A stretch of DNA of 64,000 bases from Actinomycetota bacterium (GCA_902810695.1 CADDYV010000001.1:62001-126000); one strand, 5' to 3'. Shown: positions 32,056 through 40,374, numbered from the stretch's first letter. Program-made: numbers and translations. The notes: generated from the letters alone by a model not told the origin.

Positions 32056-32940
32056 TCAGGCGACGGCGTTGCGCAGGATGCGGCCGTATTCTCCGCCTTT
32101 GAGGATGCGCTCCGCTTCGCGCTGGAGCTGGCGGACCCGCTCCCGCGAGATGTCGAGCTCGTCGCCGAGTTCGGCCAGCGTGGCCGGGTCGCGGTCGTCG
32201 AGGCCGTAGCGCCGGATCAGGACGTACCGGGCGCGCTCCGGAAGCTTTTCTATGGCTTCCTTGAGCTGCAGGGTTTCCATCTCGCGCATCACGGTGTCAG
32301 GCGTGTCGGAGATCCTCTCGTCCTCGATGAAGTCGCCAAGCTCCGAGGAACTTTCGTCGGTCGAGACCGGCTGATCCAGGCTCGTGGCGTCCGGCATCGC
32401 CCTCGTCGTCAGCCTCACTTCCTCCAGCCCCCACCCGAGCCGCTCGGCAACCTCCTCGTCGCTGGGCTCACGCTCCAACTCGAGGGCAAGCTCGTTGTAG
32501 GCGCGGCTGACCTTGCGGATCTTCTCGGTCATGTGCACGGGAACGCGAATGGTGCGTCCCTTGTCAGCTACAGCCCGCTGCACAGCCTGCCGTATCCACC
32601 AGGTGGCGTAGGTGGAGAAGCGGTATCCTCTGTCGGGATCGAACTTCTCGACCGCCTTCATCAGCCCGATGTTGCCCTCCTGGATCAAGTCCTCAAACGG
32701 CAAACCGTAACCGCGATACTTCTTGGCCACCGAGACGACCAGACGCAGGTTCTTCTCGATCAGACGCGACCTCGCGCGTCCATCGCCTTTCTTGGCTCGC
32801 CTGGAGAGGTCTATCTCCTCCTGGTGGGTGAGAAGATTGCCCTGGCCGATGTGCGCCAGATACTTCGCCAGAAGCTCCGGCGTCTCGGTCTCACGCTCTA
32901 GCTTGGTGTTCCCAAGCCGCTTTTCCAACTCTTCGGTCAA
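32056..32940 (-). CDS. Primary-type (group 1/2) sigma-70 family RNA polymerase sigma factor
   Basis: About 294 residues. Region 1.2/2 is clear: [20 protein letters not shown] and [20 protein letters not shown], with region 2.4 [15 protein letters not shown]. Regions 3 and 4 follow ([30 protein letters not shown] and [15 protein letters not shown]). It lacks region 1.1, as in RpoD-like or HrdB-type group 2 factors. TTG 32940 is chosen because AAGGAGG (32946-32952) is 5 nt before it; the upstream TTG 32955 would place the start inside this site. A terminator follows. Confidence 0.93.
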   Translation of the reverse strand: MTEELEKRLGNTKLERETETPELLAKYLAHIGQGNLLTHQEEIDLSRRAKKGDGRARSRLIEKNLRLVVSVAKKYRGYGLPFEDLIQEGNIGLMKAVEKFDPDRGYRFSTYATWWIRQAVQRAVADKGRTIRVPVHMTEKIRKVSRAYNELALELEREPSDEEVAERLGWGLEEVRLTTRAMPDATSLDQPVSTDESSSELGDFIEDERISDTPDTVMREMETLQLKEAIEKLPERARYVLIRRYGLDDRDPATLAELGDELDISRERVRQLQREAERILKGGEYGRILRNAVA

Positions 32941-33084
32941 CTCAGCCTCCTTCAAATACTATTCTACCCGAAATCAGTTTTAGAAACTACTCTTGGTTTT
33001 AGTTCTCCGGCTCTGCAAATCTTTACGGTACGCTCTCCCCACCTCGTGGGCGACTCACTTCCCTATGTGCAAAGTTATATACGT

Positions 33085-34104
33085 ATGGAAATGACGGAAG
33101 GTTTCATTTTTGCGGGCAGCACGGGTCGCAGGTTCTCAACGAGTCCGGTTTCGTTTGCGAGTATACTGGATGGTGTGCAGGGATCTGAGAGGATATCCGG
33201 AGAGATAGAGAAAGCCTTGGCGGATATTCTTGCTCTCTGGCGTCAGAGCAGGGAGCCTGCGCAGGATGAGGAGGCTTTCTCGAAGCTCTCCGGCGGTATG
33301 AAGCGCCTGATGGGGGTCTTCATCGAGTTTCTCCGCAGCCCCCGGACTGTCGAGAGCTTCGGGCGTGGTGGCGCCACGCACGCGCTGGTGGAGGAGGTCG
33401 CGGGCTACCAGCACCAGCTTGGCCGGGATGCCGTCGGGGTCATAGAAGACTTCGCGGTTCTGCGGAGGCTCATCTGGCGCACCGTCGAGGAGAGGGTTGA
33501 TCTCTCGGGGCTAGATGGGGGAGTGGTCGCCGGGTTTTTCGTGAAGCTGATGCAGGCCTCCGATTGGGTAACCGAGACCGCGCTCGAAGCCTTCGACGCC
33601 CTGGTGCAGAGGGAGATGGACGAGGCTCTGGGACGGGCAGCGGCAACCGATCTTCTGACGGGACTTCCGGATCGGGATCTCTTTGGTCGCCTGCTCTTGC
33701 CCCGCACCATCGAGGCTCACGAGAAGCTCTCGCTGGCTATCTTCGATATAGCAGCCTTCTCCGAAGCTGTGGCGGCGGGAGAGGTGGGTCAGGCCCGCGA
33801 TGCCGTGCGGCGTCTCGCCGAAACAGTGCAGAAAGCCGTGCCCGGGGAGACCATTTGCGCCCGTTTCGGGGACGATGAGATCTGCGCGCTCCTGCCCGGA
33901 GAGAGTGGCGAAGGGGCCTACCGCGTCGCGGAGGACATCCTGCGCGCACTCTGGGAGGAAGATCCCGAAGGCTTCCAGGTGGATGTCGGAGTGGCCGAGT
34001 ATCCGCTCCACGCCCGAAATGCCGAAGGGCTGGTTACCGAGGCGCTAAAGGCTCTCAAGATTGCTAAGCGCGTCGGTGGCAGCGGTATCGTCGTTGCAAG
34101 GTAA
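33085..34104 (+). CDS. Helical N-domain plus degenerate GGDEF-domain protein
   Basis: About 339 residues. Residues about 20-185 are helical, without a named domain but resembling the RsbR/RsbRD-type N-terminal fold. Residues about 195-339 form a GGDEF domain, starting DLLTGLPDRDLFGRL. The active-site loop reads RFGDDEICAL (33862-33891) instead of R-GG(D/E)EF, and the usual FKxIND after the first Asp is replaced by FSEAVAA. Diguanylate cyclase activity is therefore doubtful; the domain may bind GTP or c-di-GMP or act as a partner. Start ATG 33085 or 33091; TTATAT lies just before, hinting at a leaderless message. Confidence 0.75.
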   Translation: MEMTEGFIFAGSTGRRFSTSPVSFASILDGVQGSERISGEIEKALADILALWRQSREPAQDEEAFSKLSGGMKRLMGVFIEFLRSPRTVESFGRGGATHALVEEVAGYQHQLGRDAVGVIEDFAVLRRLIWRTVEERVDLSGLDGGVVAGFFVKLMQASDWVTETALEAFDALVQREMDEALGRAAATDLLTGLPDRDLFGRLLLPRTIEAHEKLSLAIFDIAAFSEAVAAGEVGQARDAVRRLAETVQKAVPGETICARFGDDEICALLPGESGEGAYRVAEDILRALWEEDPEGFQVDVGVAEYPLHARNAEGLVTEALKALKIAKRVGGSGIVVAR

Positions 34105-34123
34105 AGAGAGAAGGGGGAACTTC

Positions 34124-34462
34124 ATGATAGCGGTTATGAACAGCCTGCCCGTAAAAGAAGGCGCTGCGGGCGAGATCATCGAGCGTTTCCAGAAGAGCCA
34201 GGGACACGTGCAGAACTTCCCCGGCTTCGTCTCCATGGAGGTTCTCAGTTCGGAAGACGCCCACGAGGTCCTCGTTATCACCCGCTGGCGAGACCGAGGC
34301 GCTTTCGATGCCTGGGTGAACAGCGAAGCGTTCGGAAAGGCTCACGGACGCGGTGGTGAGGGCCTGCTCACCGGGCACCCCAAGATGAGCCTCTACGAGG
34401 TCGCCGTCGAGCGCGAACCAGGGATCTCGGACACCGGCCAGGGCTCTCAGAAGAGAGCGTAA
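34124..34462 (+). CDS. Antibiotic biosynthesis monooxygenase-family (ABM/heme-degrading-like) protein
   Basis: 112 residues with the ABM dimeric alpha-beta barrel: MIAVMNSLPVKEGAAGEIIERF, PGFVSMEVL and ITRWRDRGAFDAWVNSEAFGKAHG, the last typical of heme-degrading or HmoB-like monooxygenases. A conserved His (KAHG) is present. AGGGGG precedes ATG 34124. Actual substrate unknown. It overlaps the end of a small membrane protein gene on the opposite strand by 16 bp. Confidence 0.82.
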   Translation: MIAVMNSLPVKEGAAGEIIERFQKSQGHVQNFPGFVSMEVLSSEDAHEVLVITRWRDRGAFDAWVNSEAFGKAHGRGGEGLLTGHPKMSLYEVAVEREPGISDTGQGSQKRA

Positions 34463-34587
34463 GAAATCCCCGGCGGCTCTCCAGAAGAACCCGAGGGCTG
34501 GTACTCGCCCTTGCCCAGAACAGCGAACATAAAGGCGAAGAGAAAGATCAGTACGAAGATCAAAATCGCGTACGATAGAGTCCGCAA
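34447..34587 (-). CDS. Small single-pass membrane protein (46 residues)
   Basis: Very short gene. TTG 34587 has AGGGAG 5 nt upstream. The product has a strong hydrophobic segment at residues 5-23 (SYAILIFVLIFLFAFMFAVL), then a short Gly/Pro/Ser tail (GKGEYQPSGSSGEPPG). The hydrophobic run, correct ribosome site and stop make this a real gene more likely than chance. It is convergent with the ABM gene, overlapping its last 16 bp. Function unknown; perhaps a small membrane regulator or subunit. Confidence 0.5.
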   Translation of the reverse strand: MRTLSYAILIFVLIFLFAFMFAVLGKGEYQPSGSSGEPPGISYALF

Positions 34588-34744
34588 AACATCTCCCTGA
34601 CTCGACTCTTGTTACTAAAGTATTTTACTCTGCCCATCGCTGGCTTGCACTCGAAAGGTACCAGACTGGACCTGTAATGTACAATAGCAGCCGGTAGCAA
34701 ACGCATCATTAGGAAAAGCTGACACATGGGAAGAGTTGTAGAGT

Positions 34745-35461
34745 TTGGCGGCGGGGGCGGAGTTGGACACTGACCCTTTTCTTGTTGAGTACAGGCGGGT
34801 TCAGGAACAGGAATGCCAGGAGCTACTGCGGCTGCTTGAAGGTCTGGGGATAGCATCAGCCGACCGGGAGTACCGGCCGGGAGACGCCATCTATCGGGAA
34901 GGTGAGTACGGGGATGCGCTCTACATTCTGGTTTCGGGCGTAGTGAAGTTGTTCCGAGCCTACTCGGGGAGCAAGGAGGCCACGCTCAGGCTTCTAAGGC
35001 CCTGGGATATCTTCGGGCACCTGGCGTTCGCAGGTGAGACCAAGCAGCTCGCTTACGCGGAGGCCGTTACCGAGTGTAGGGTAACGAAGGTTCCCAAAAT
35101 ATTCGTCGAGCGGGCTATCCGGCAGGACCCCAGGGTGGCCTTCAAGATAATGACCCTTCTCGAGCTCAGGCTGGTCCAGTACGAGGAGTTGGTCAAGTGC
35201 CTGCTCCCGCGTGAAACCGAGGTGCGCATCGCCAACCTCCTGCCGATGCTGGCCCAGAAGTTCGGCGAGAGCAGCGGGGACGGCGCGGTTACGATAGACC
35301 TTCGTCTCACCCACCAGGAACTGGCGGCGATGGTAGCCTCTACCCGCGAGTCCGTTACCAAGGTTCTAAACGACATGCGCAACCGGGGTGTGATCCAGAT
35401 AGAATCCGGGCGCATCACCCTCAAAGACTCGCACGCCCTGGCCGAGCTTGGCCGCGCGTAA
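34745..35461 (+). CDS. Crp/Fnr-family transcription regulator
   Basis: About 238 residues. N-terminal cyclic-nucleotide-binding-like domain (REYRPGDAIYREGEYGDALY, ILVSGVVKLFRAYSG) and C-terminal winged helix with LTHQELAAMVASTRESVTKVL and RNRGVIQIESGRITL. No Fnr-type N-terminal Cys cluster, although Cys occur (QEQECQELL). Effector not predictable. Two TTG starts compete (34745 and 34763); neither has a strong ribosome site. It stands alone upstream of uppP. Confidence 0.9.
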   Translation: MAAGAELDTDPFLVEYRRVQEQECQELLRLLEGLGIASADREYRPGDAIYREGEYGDALYILVSGVVKLFRAYSGSKEATLRLLRPWDIFGHLAFAGETKQLAYAEAVTECRVTKVPKIFVERAIRQDPRVAFKIMTLLELRLVQYEELVKCLLPRETEVRIANLLPMLAQKFGESSGDGAVTIDLRLTHQELAAMVASTRESVTKVLNDMRNRGVIQIESGRITLKDSHALAELGRA

Positions 35462-35536
35462 ACCCCTACTCGCGGACTGTGGGCGCTTGTTTTATCCTTC
35501 GGGCTGTGATGTCTGGAGCCGGAGGGCCATAAGATC

Positions 35537-36355
35537 CTGGAAATCTTCGAAGCGGTTTTTCTCGGCGTGGTCCAGGGGCTCACGGAGTTCCTGCCCGTCT
35601 CGAGTTCGGGACACCTGCTGCTGGCGCAGTATTTCCTGGGTCTGAACGAGAGACGTTTCGGGCTCGCTTTTGATGCGGCGCTGCATCTCGGGACGGCCCT
35701 CGCCGTTCTGTTGTTTTTCTGGCGGGATATCCTGCGGCTGGCTAGAGCGTTTTTGAGGTCGTTGCGGCGGGGGCCAGACTTTCTGGATCTCGATGAGCGC
35801 ATGGCCTACATGCTCATCGTCGCGTCCATCCCGGCGGTGATCATCGGGGGGCTGTTCGAGGGGTTTTTCGCGACAGCGGTTCGCTCTCCCTGGGTCGTGG
35901 TCTTCACCCTGGTGCTGGTGGGCGCGCTGTTTCTGGTCGGCGAGGCCGTAGGGCTCAAAAGGCGCAGGGCCTCGAAGCTCTCTTTTGTGGAAGCGTTCGG
36001 GATCGGACTCGCGCAGGCGGCGTCGCTGGTTCCCGGCGTCTCGCGCTCGGGGGCGACGATAACCCTGGGGCTGTTCCTGGGACTCCGCCGTGAGGAGGCG
36101 GCGCGATTCTCCTTCCTGATGAGCTTCCCGATCACGACCGGCGCGGGGCTTCTGAGCCTGGCCCAGTCCGCAAGCGGAGGTATGGGCGCCCACCAGGTGG
36201 CGATGTTCGTCGCGGGGTGCATCTCCGCCGCTCTGGTGGGATACCTAGCGATCCGCTTTCTCCTGAACTACCTGGCCGGGCATAGCCTGCGGGTCTTCGC
36301 CTACTACCGGTTCGGGCTCGCGGCCTTCGTCGCGCTCCTCTTGCTCATCTTTTGA
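35537..36355 (+). CDS. uppP: Undecaprenyl-diphosphatase, probable non-AUG start
   Basis: About 272 residues, normal for UppP. Motifs EFLPVSSSGHL and VPGVSRSGATITLGLFLG are visible in a polytopic membrane protein. It recycles undecaprenyl pyrophosphate and gives bacitracin tolerance. The first ATG/GTG/TTG in frame is GTG 35567, in the middle of the conserved first helix. Upstream codons read ILEIFEAVFLG, as in other UppP proteins, and the frame has no AUG-like codon up to a TGA at 35507. CTG 35537 (or ATC 35534) is the likely start, with GGAGGG at 35521-35526. A one-base sequencing error is the rival explanation. Confidence 0.9.
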   Translation: MEIFEAVFLGVVQGLTEFLPVSSSGHLLLAQYFLGLNERRFGLAFDAALHLGTALAVLLFFWRDILRLARAFLRSLRRGPDFLDLDERMAYMLIVASIPAVIIGGLFEGFFATAVRSPWVVVFTLVLVGALFLVGEAVGLKRRRASKLSFVEAFGIGLAQAASLVPGVSRSGATITLGLFLGLRREEAARFSFLMSFPITTGAGLLSLAQSASGGMGAHQVAMFVAGCISAALVGYLAIRFLLNYLAGHSLRVFAYYRFGLAAFVALLLLIF

Positions 36356-36390
36356 CACGCTACAAGAAGTTTTGGTAACTTATGTCAATC

Positions 36391-36465
36391 ATGCGTGCCG
36401 GAATGATATCAGGCTTCCAAAAGCAGCGCCGCGGTTTCCGCCTGCCGGCCCTACGATTTAGCTAG
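36391..36465 (+). CDS. Putative pheA leader peptide (24 codons, three Phe)
   Basis: Short frame from ATG 36391 to TAG 36463, with Phe codons at 9, 16 and 23. It precedes a hairpin/terminator and the pheA gene. The Phe codons are spaced, not clustered as in classic enteric leaders. Its start lies 5-10 nt from TATGTC/TAACTT-like words, so it may be leaderless. Treated as a candidate only. Confidence 0.35.
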   Translation: MRAGMISGFQKQRRGFRLPALRFS

Positions 36466-36508
36466 GAGGAGCGCGACCGCGCCACGGCGGCTGCGCTTCT
36501 CCCGTTTT
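36466..36508 (+). terminator. Attenuator terminator upstream of pheA
   Basis: GAGGAGCGC (36466-36474) pairs with GCGCTTCTC (36493-36501) in nine base pairs including one G-U, and an inner CCGC/GCGG continues the stem. The 3' side is followed by CCGTTTT. CGCGGT (36430-36435), within the leader frame, can pair with ACCGCG (36476-36481) and would disrupt the terminator. Confidence 0.55.
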
Positions 36509-36604
36509 AAGTTCTCACCGTACAACCTTCCTGGAGGTACATCGAAGTCGTGTTCGCCTTGAAGTTCAGAATATGCATAGCAGTAACCGTCGAGGAGCGC
36601 GGGC

Positions 36605-37714
36605 GTGTTTGCCAGGGATAGGCAGGAGGCGCCCGAAGAGATGGGTGTGCTCCGGCAGAAGATAGACACGGTGGATGCGGAGATCGTGCGCCTGCTCGAC
36701 GAGCGGGCGCGGTTTGCGCGCAGGATCGGGGAGATCAAACGCGAGAAAGGGCTCGACGCCTACGCCCCGGCGAGAGAGCGGCTGGTGCTGGACCGGGTGA
36801 TGTCTCTGAGCGAGGGGGAGTTCCCCAGATCGGGGCTCGAAGCCGTTTTCCGGGAGATCATCTCCTGCTCGATATCGCTCGAAGCCAGGTTGAAGGTCGC
36901 CTATCTCGGACCGGAGACTACCTTCACCCACGAGGCGGCTCGCAGGTCTTTCGGGACCAGCGTGGAGATGGCGCCGCGTGCGACGGTAGCGGAGGTCTTT
37001 ACGAATGTGGAGCGCGGTGAGGCTCAGTACGGGGTAGTTCCCGTCGAGAACTCTATGGAGGGAGCCGTAGCCCATACCCTGGACGAGCTGATGAACAGCC
37101 CGCTGAAGATCTGCGGCGAAATCTACCTGCCCGTCTCGCAGAACCTGCTCTCGAAGGAGGAGTCTCTGGGCAGCGTCTCGCGCGTCTTTTCCCACCCGAT
37201 GGCGCTCTCTCAGGTTTCTTCCTGGCTCCGCCGCGAGCTTCCTCGCGCGAGGGTGGAGGAGGTGGAGTCTACGGGAGAGGCGGCGCGCAAGGCTGCCAGA
37301 GAAGCTGGGGTCGCCGCCGTCGGGAGCGAGCTCGCCGCCGAGGTTTACGGCCTGAACGTCCTGGCGCGCAACATCCAGGACGCCAGGGCCAACGCCACCC
37401 GGTTCATCGTGCTCGGAAAATCCTGGTCGGAGCCTACCGGCAGGGACAAGACGAGCGTGGTCTTCTCGGTCAAGGACCGTCCGGGAGTCTTGAGGGACGC
37501 GCTCGCTTCGTTCGCCGAGGAGGGTATCAACCTGACCCGCATCGAGAGCCGCCCGAGCCGCAAGCGGGCCTGGACATACGTTTTCTTCGCGGACTTCCAG
37601 GGGCACCCACAAGAGGAGAGGGTGAAGCGAGCATTGATGGCCCTCGAAGAACACTGCCCGTATGTCAGCGTGATCGGGGCCTACCCCGAAGTCTCCGCCG
37701 AGGTGTTCGGGTAA
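36605..37714 (+). CDS. pheA: Bifunctional chorismate mutase/prephenate dehydratase (P-protein)
   Basis: 369 residues. Chorismate mutase (about 13-85): VLRQKIDTVDAEIVRLLDER and GEIKREKG. Prephenate dehydratase (about 97-280): VAYLGPETTFTHEAARRSFG, VPVENSMEGAVAHTLDEL and the TRFIVLG region. Then an ACT domain (about 285-365) with the phenylalanine-binding ESRP motif in NLTRIESRPSRKRAW. It makes phenylpyruvate from chorismate in phenylalanine synthesis and is probably feedback-inhibited by Phe through the ACT domain. GTG 36605 has GAGGAG upstream. A probable attenuator lies before it. Confidence 0.95.
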   Translation: MFARDRQEAPEEMGVLRQKIDTVDAEIVRLLDERARFARRIGEIKREKGLDAYAPARERLVLDRVMSLSEGEFPRSGLEAVFREIISCSISLEARLKVAYLGPETTFTHEAARRSFGTSVEMAPRATVAEVFTNVERGEAQYGVVPVENSMEGAVAHTLDELMNSPLKICGEIYLPVSQNLLSKEESLGSVSRVFSHPMALSQVSSWLRRELPRARVEEVESTGEAARKAAREAGVAAVGSELAAEVYGLNVLARNIQDARANATRFIVLGKSWSEPTGRDKTSVVFSVKDRPGVLRDALASFAEEGINLTRIESRPSRKRAWTYVFFADFQGHPQEERVKRALMALEEHCPYVSVIGAYPEVSAEVFG

Positions 37715-37723
37715 GGAACGGCT

Positions 37724-37951
37724 CTGGACTTCAAGAGCGCCGCGAGGGAAGTTTTGAGAGAGGTCGGACACCCCCTGCACTACACGGATATAACCGAGCT
37801 TGCGCTGGAGGCCGGATACCTTGAGAGCGCCGGGAGAACCCCGCACAACACCATGCGCGCGCGGCTCTCGGTGGACGTGAGGGATAACCCCGATACACCT
37901 TTCGCTCAGACGGCCCCCGGCGTCTACGGCCTCAAAGGTATGCGAGGGTAA
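37724..37951 (+). CDS. HARE-HTH domain protein, probable CTG start
   Basis: About 75 residues forming a single HARE-HTH (HB1/ASXL-type) winged helix: LDFKSAAREVLREVGHPLHY, ITELALEAGYLESAGRTP and TPFAQTAPGVYGL. From TTG 37754 the first helix would be lost; CTG 37724 restores it and has AAGGAA (37713-37718) 5 nt upstream. No ATG/GTG/TTG occurs between the preceding stop and the helix. HARE-HTH domains join chromatin or restriction factors in larger proteins; a free-standing one is unusual. It follows pheA at 9 bp. Confidence 0.72.
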   Translation: MDFKSAAREVLREVGHPLHYTDITELALEAGYLESAGRTPHNTMRARLSVDVRDNPDTPFAQTAPGVYGLKGMRG

Positions 37952-37999
37952 TGATGTATATTGAGCCCTGTAAAATCGCAATTTCTAGGAGCGTTGCTG

Positions 38000-38797
38000 A
38001 TGGTTGAGGTTGCCAACAAAGCGGCTGAGGCCGCCTGGAAGATCAAAAACCTGAAAGACTACGACCGGAGACTGGAGAGAGCGGCGAGAAGGGTGGACGA
38101 GCTCTCGCGCGAGCGGGGCGAGGCTGCGCTGGTGATCTACGAGGCCGCCCTGGCGAACAGCGGGCGTCCTGCGGAGGAAGTTCGTGGCCTGGTCCGTAGA
38201 TTCCGCGAGACCTTCGAGGACGAGGACGAGCCGCTGACCATCCCGAGGGTTAGCGGCATCATGAACGTCGGGGGAGACGAGTGGTTCTTCGGCGAGGAGG
38301 ATCTGAGGCTCATGACCGGGAGGTTGCTGGGACAGTTCCAGCATCGGGTAGCCCAGTACAACTACGTGGACGAGCGAGAAGTCTTGAGGCGCTGGGCCGA
38401 CTCCCACGACACGGCTCTGTTCATCCGGCGGCGCATATGCGACACGGAGCCTATAGCGGGCGTGGTCCCCGGCGTTGACCTTGCCATGATGCAGCATTTG
38501 CGGGTCGCCGCCGGGGGCAACACCCTTATCCCTTCAGCGGGTGTGGCGAGCGTTCTCGAAACGCTCGGTTTTGGTCAGGCCGGGGATGACTACGAGGTAC
38601 TCGCCCGCGCGGAAGAACTGGCGTTGCACCTGGATCTCCCCGCCCCGATAGTCGGGGAGATGCTCGAAGAGTTTGCCCGCGAGTCCTTTTCGGACTTCCC
38701 GGAACCGCCGGAGCCCGAGGAGCCACAAGAGGAGACGGAGGAAGCTGAGGAACAGGAGCCTTCTGAAGAACCAGAAGATTCCGGGAAAACGGAGTAA
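38000..38797 (+). CDS. Hypothetical soluble protein with a very acidic C-terminus
   Basis: About 265 residues, unrecognised. ATG 38000 has AGGAG 8 nt upstream. Residues 1-210 are helical; segments such as AALVIYEAALANSGRPAEEV and GVASVLETLGFG look globular. The last 40 residues are almost all Glu, Pro and Ser. Such acidic tails often mediate binding or chaperone-like solubility. No catalytic motif seen. It follows the HARE-HTH gene at 48 bp. Confidence 0.62.
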   Translation: MVEVANKAAEAAWKIKNLKDYDRRLERAARRVDELSRERGEAALVIYEAALANSGRPAEEVRGLVRRFRETFEDEDEPLTIPRVSGIMNVGGDEWFFGEEDLRLMTGRLLGQFQHRVAQYNYVDEREVLRRWADSHDTALFIRRRICDTEPIAGVVPGVDLAMMQHLRVAAGGNTLIPSAGVASVLETLGFGQAGDDYEVLARAEELALHLDLPAPIVGEMLEEFARESFSDFPEPPEPEEPQEETEEAEEQEPSEEPEDSGKTE

Positions 38798-38937
38798 AAC
38801 TCCCGGAGAGGATGCTTTGCAAGAAGCTCCGGGATGATAGAATGCCTGAGAGTATCGTCAAGAATTCGTTGGGCACAATCTAACATCGCGTTGGCCGGAG
38901 CATAACTTCGGAAGAAATTTGAGGAGCAAACGCTAGT

Positions 38938-39615
38938 ATGGCAGAGTCGAAAAAACGTGTTGCGTTAAAACCGCACACAAAGCAAATCCAAGAATGGGTT
39001 GACGCGGGCAAGAGTGATGAATGGATCGCCGATGCTTTGGGAACCAGCGCCTCTTCCGTACAGTCTTTCCGCAGCCGCAACGATATCTACCGCCGCGACA
39101 GGGTAAATCGCGAGCCCGAGAGCATCTTCGAGGGCGTTCTGGATCACGGCGAGCGCGACGGCTGGGGGATGTGGTTCGACCCCTCGGTGGCCGAGGATCC
39201 CATCTGGAAGGAGCACTGGGCAGGGGTTGACGCGGTAACGGTCAAGATAGCCCAGGACTCGATAGTTCTGGAGGCCGATCACCAGGAGTCCCGGACGACA
39301 GAGAATAGTGGAGGTAGCGAAGCCGCTTCGGCGGCAGCGCCGCTGGATACGGACGGAAAGACCGGAAGCCTTTTTACTGCTGAGCCCCCGGATTCTCCAG
39401 AAGCTGGAGGACCCCGAGAGCGGGGGCGGGTCAAGTGGTTTGACGCGGACAAGGGCTACGGCTTTCTGGTGCGCGCTACCGGCGAGGACATCTTCGTGCA
39501 CCACTCGGAGGTAGTGGGGGATCCGGGAACCCTGGAGCCGGGCGGCGACGTGGAGTACGAGGTGGGTCAGAACGAGCGAGGCCCAAACGCACGCCGCGTT
39601 CGGCTCGTGGGCTGA
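38938..39615 (+). CDS. HTH plus cold-shock-domain fusion protein
   Basis: 225 residues. Residues 10-50 form a helix-turn-helix-like segment (IQEWVDAGKSDEWIADALGT, SASSVQSFRSRNDIYRRDR). The middle is poorly conserved and low-complexity. Residues about 158-225 are a complete cold-shock domain with RNP1 (DKGYGFL) and RNP2 (DIFVHH). Free CSD proteins of about 70 residues are common; a fusion with an N-terminal HTH of this kind is unusual. It may bind both DNA and RNA. The ATG is at 38938. Confidence 0.8.
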   Translation: MAESKKRVALKPHTKQIQEWVDAGKSDEWIADALGTSASSVQSFRSRNDIYRRDRVNREPESIFEGVLDHGERDGWGMWFDPSVAEDPIWKEHWAGVDAVTVKIAQDSIVLEADHQESRTTENSGGSEAASAAAPLDTDGKTGSLFTAEPPDSPEAGGPRERGRVKWFDADKGYGFLVRATGEDIFVHHSEVVGDPGTLEPGGDVEYEVGQNERGPNARRVRLVG

Positions 39616-39643
39616 AGATAGAGGCAAGAAAATTGCGCTGTTC

Positions 39644-40276
39644 TCAGGCGAGCAGATGCTCGACCGAAGCAAGCTCCAGAAGTTTGGGAGCCTGTCCGTC
39701 GGTGTTGCACGATATTCTCGTGATCGAGGCGTTCGGGGCGCGTTCTGAGCCGGGGAGGATCTCCGGTCCGAAAAGCTCTCTCAGATAAGCTCGCATGGCC
39801 CCGCCGTGCGAGACGATGAGCAGACGATCCCCTTCGGCGTGGCGGGCGCGGATGCCGGATAGTGCTTCGGCGAATCTCTGCAGCACCTCTTCGTCGGTCT
39901 CAGCGCCCACCAGGATCCAGCCTTCCTCTTCGGGCAGGCTTGCGAGTTTTCTTACGAGATCGGGGTTGCGCGCTTCCCGCTCGGCCCGCGTGGTGCCTTC
40001 GAGCATCCCTCCACGACGCTCCACGAGGCCGGGGACGGTAACGACCTCGCCATCAAAGTCGGCCTCGCGGGCTATGATCCTGGCGGTCTCCAGCGCCCTT
40101 AGAAGCGGGCTGGAGTAGATGCCGGATATTTCTTCTTTCGCCAGCGCGCGGCCCGTCTTGCGCGCCTGCTCTCTCCCTTCCTCAGAGAGCGGAAAGTCAA
40201 GCTGGCCCTGCCAGATGCCGCTGGCATTCGCCGTAGACTGCCCGTGGCGGATCAAAACTATCTCCTGATAAAGCAT
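39644..40276 (-). CDS. Histidine phosphatase (phosphoglycerate mutase-like) family
   Basis: About 210 residues. Catalytic motif LIRHGQSTAN near the N-terminus and the second His in VSHGGAMRAYL near residue 170. Similar proteins are GpmB-, CobC- or 2,3-bisphosphoglycerate-type phosphatases; the substrate is not determined by sequence. ATG 40276. It is divergent from the 40375 gene with about 100 bp between. Confidence 0.88.
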   Translation of the reverse strand: MLYQEIVLIRHGQSTANASGIWQGQLDFPLSEEGREQARKTGRALAKEEISGIYSSPLLRALETARIIAREADFDGEVVTVPGLVERRGGMLEGTTRAEREARNPDLVRKLASLPEEEGWILVGAETDEEVLQRFAEALSGIRARHAEGDRLLIVSHGGAMRAYLRELFGPEILPGSERAPNASITRISCNTDGQAPKLLELASVEHLLA

Positions 40277-40374
40277 CAGAATAGATTAGTGCATGGAGGA
40301 CGTATCCGGCAAATCTTCCAAAATGGTAAAATCCGGTATTCGGTATCGAAGCCATGGCTGAGGGGGGAATCGGG

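Noticed and set aside
36566-37981. Long minus-strand frame across pheA
   Set aside because: It is the antisense of the P-protein gene, without a ribosome site or recognisable domain.
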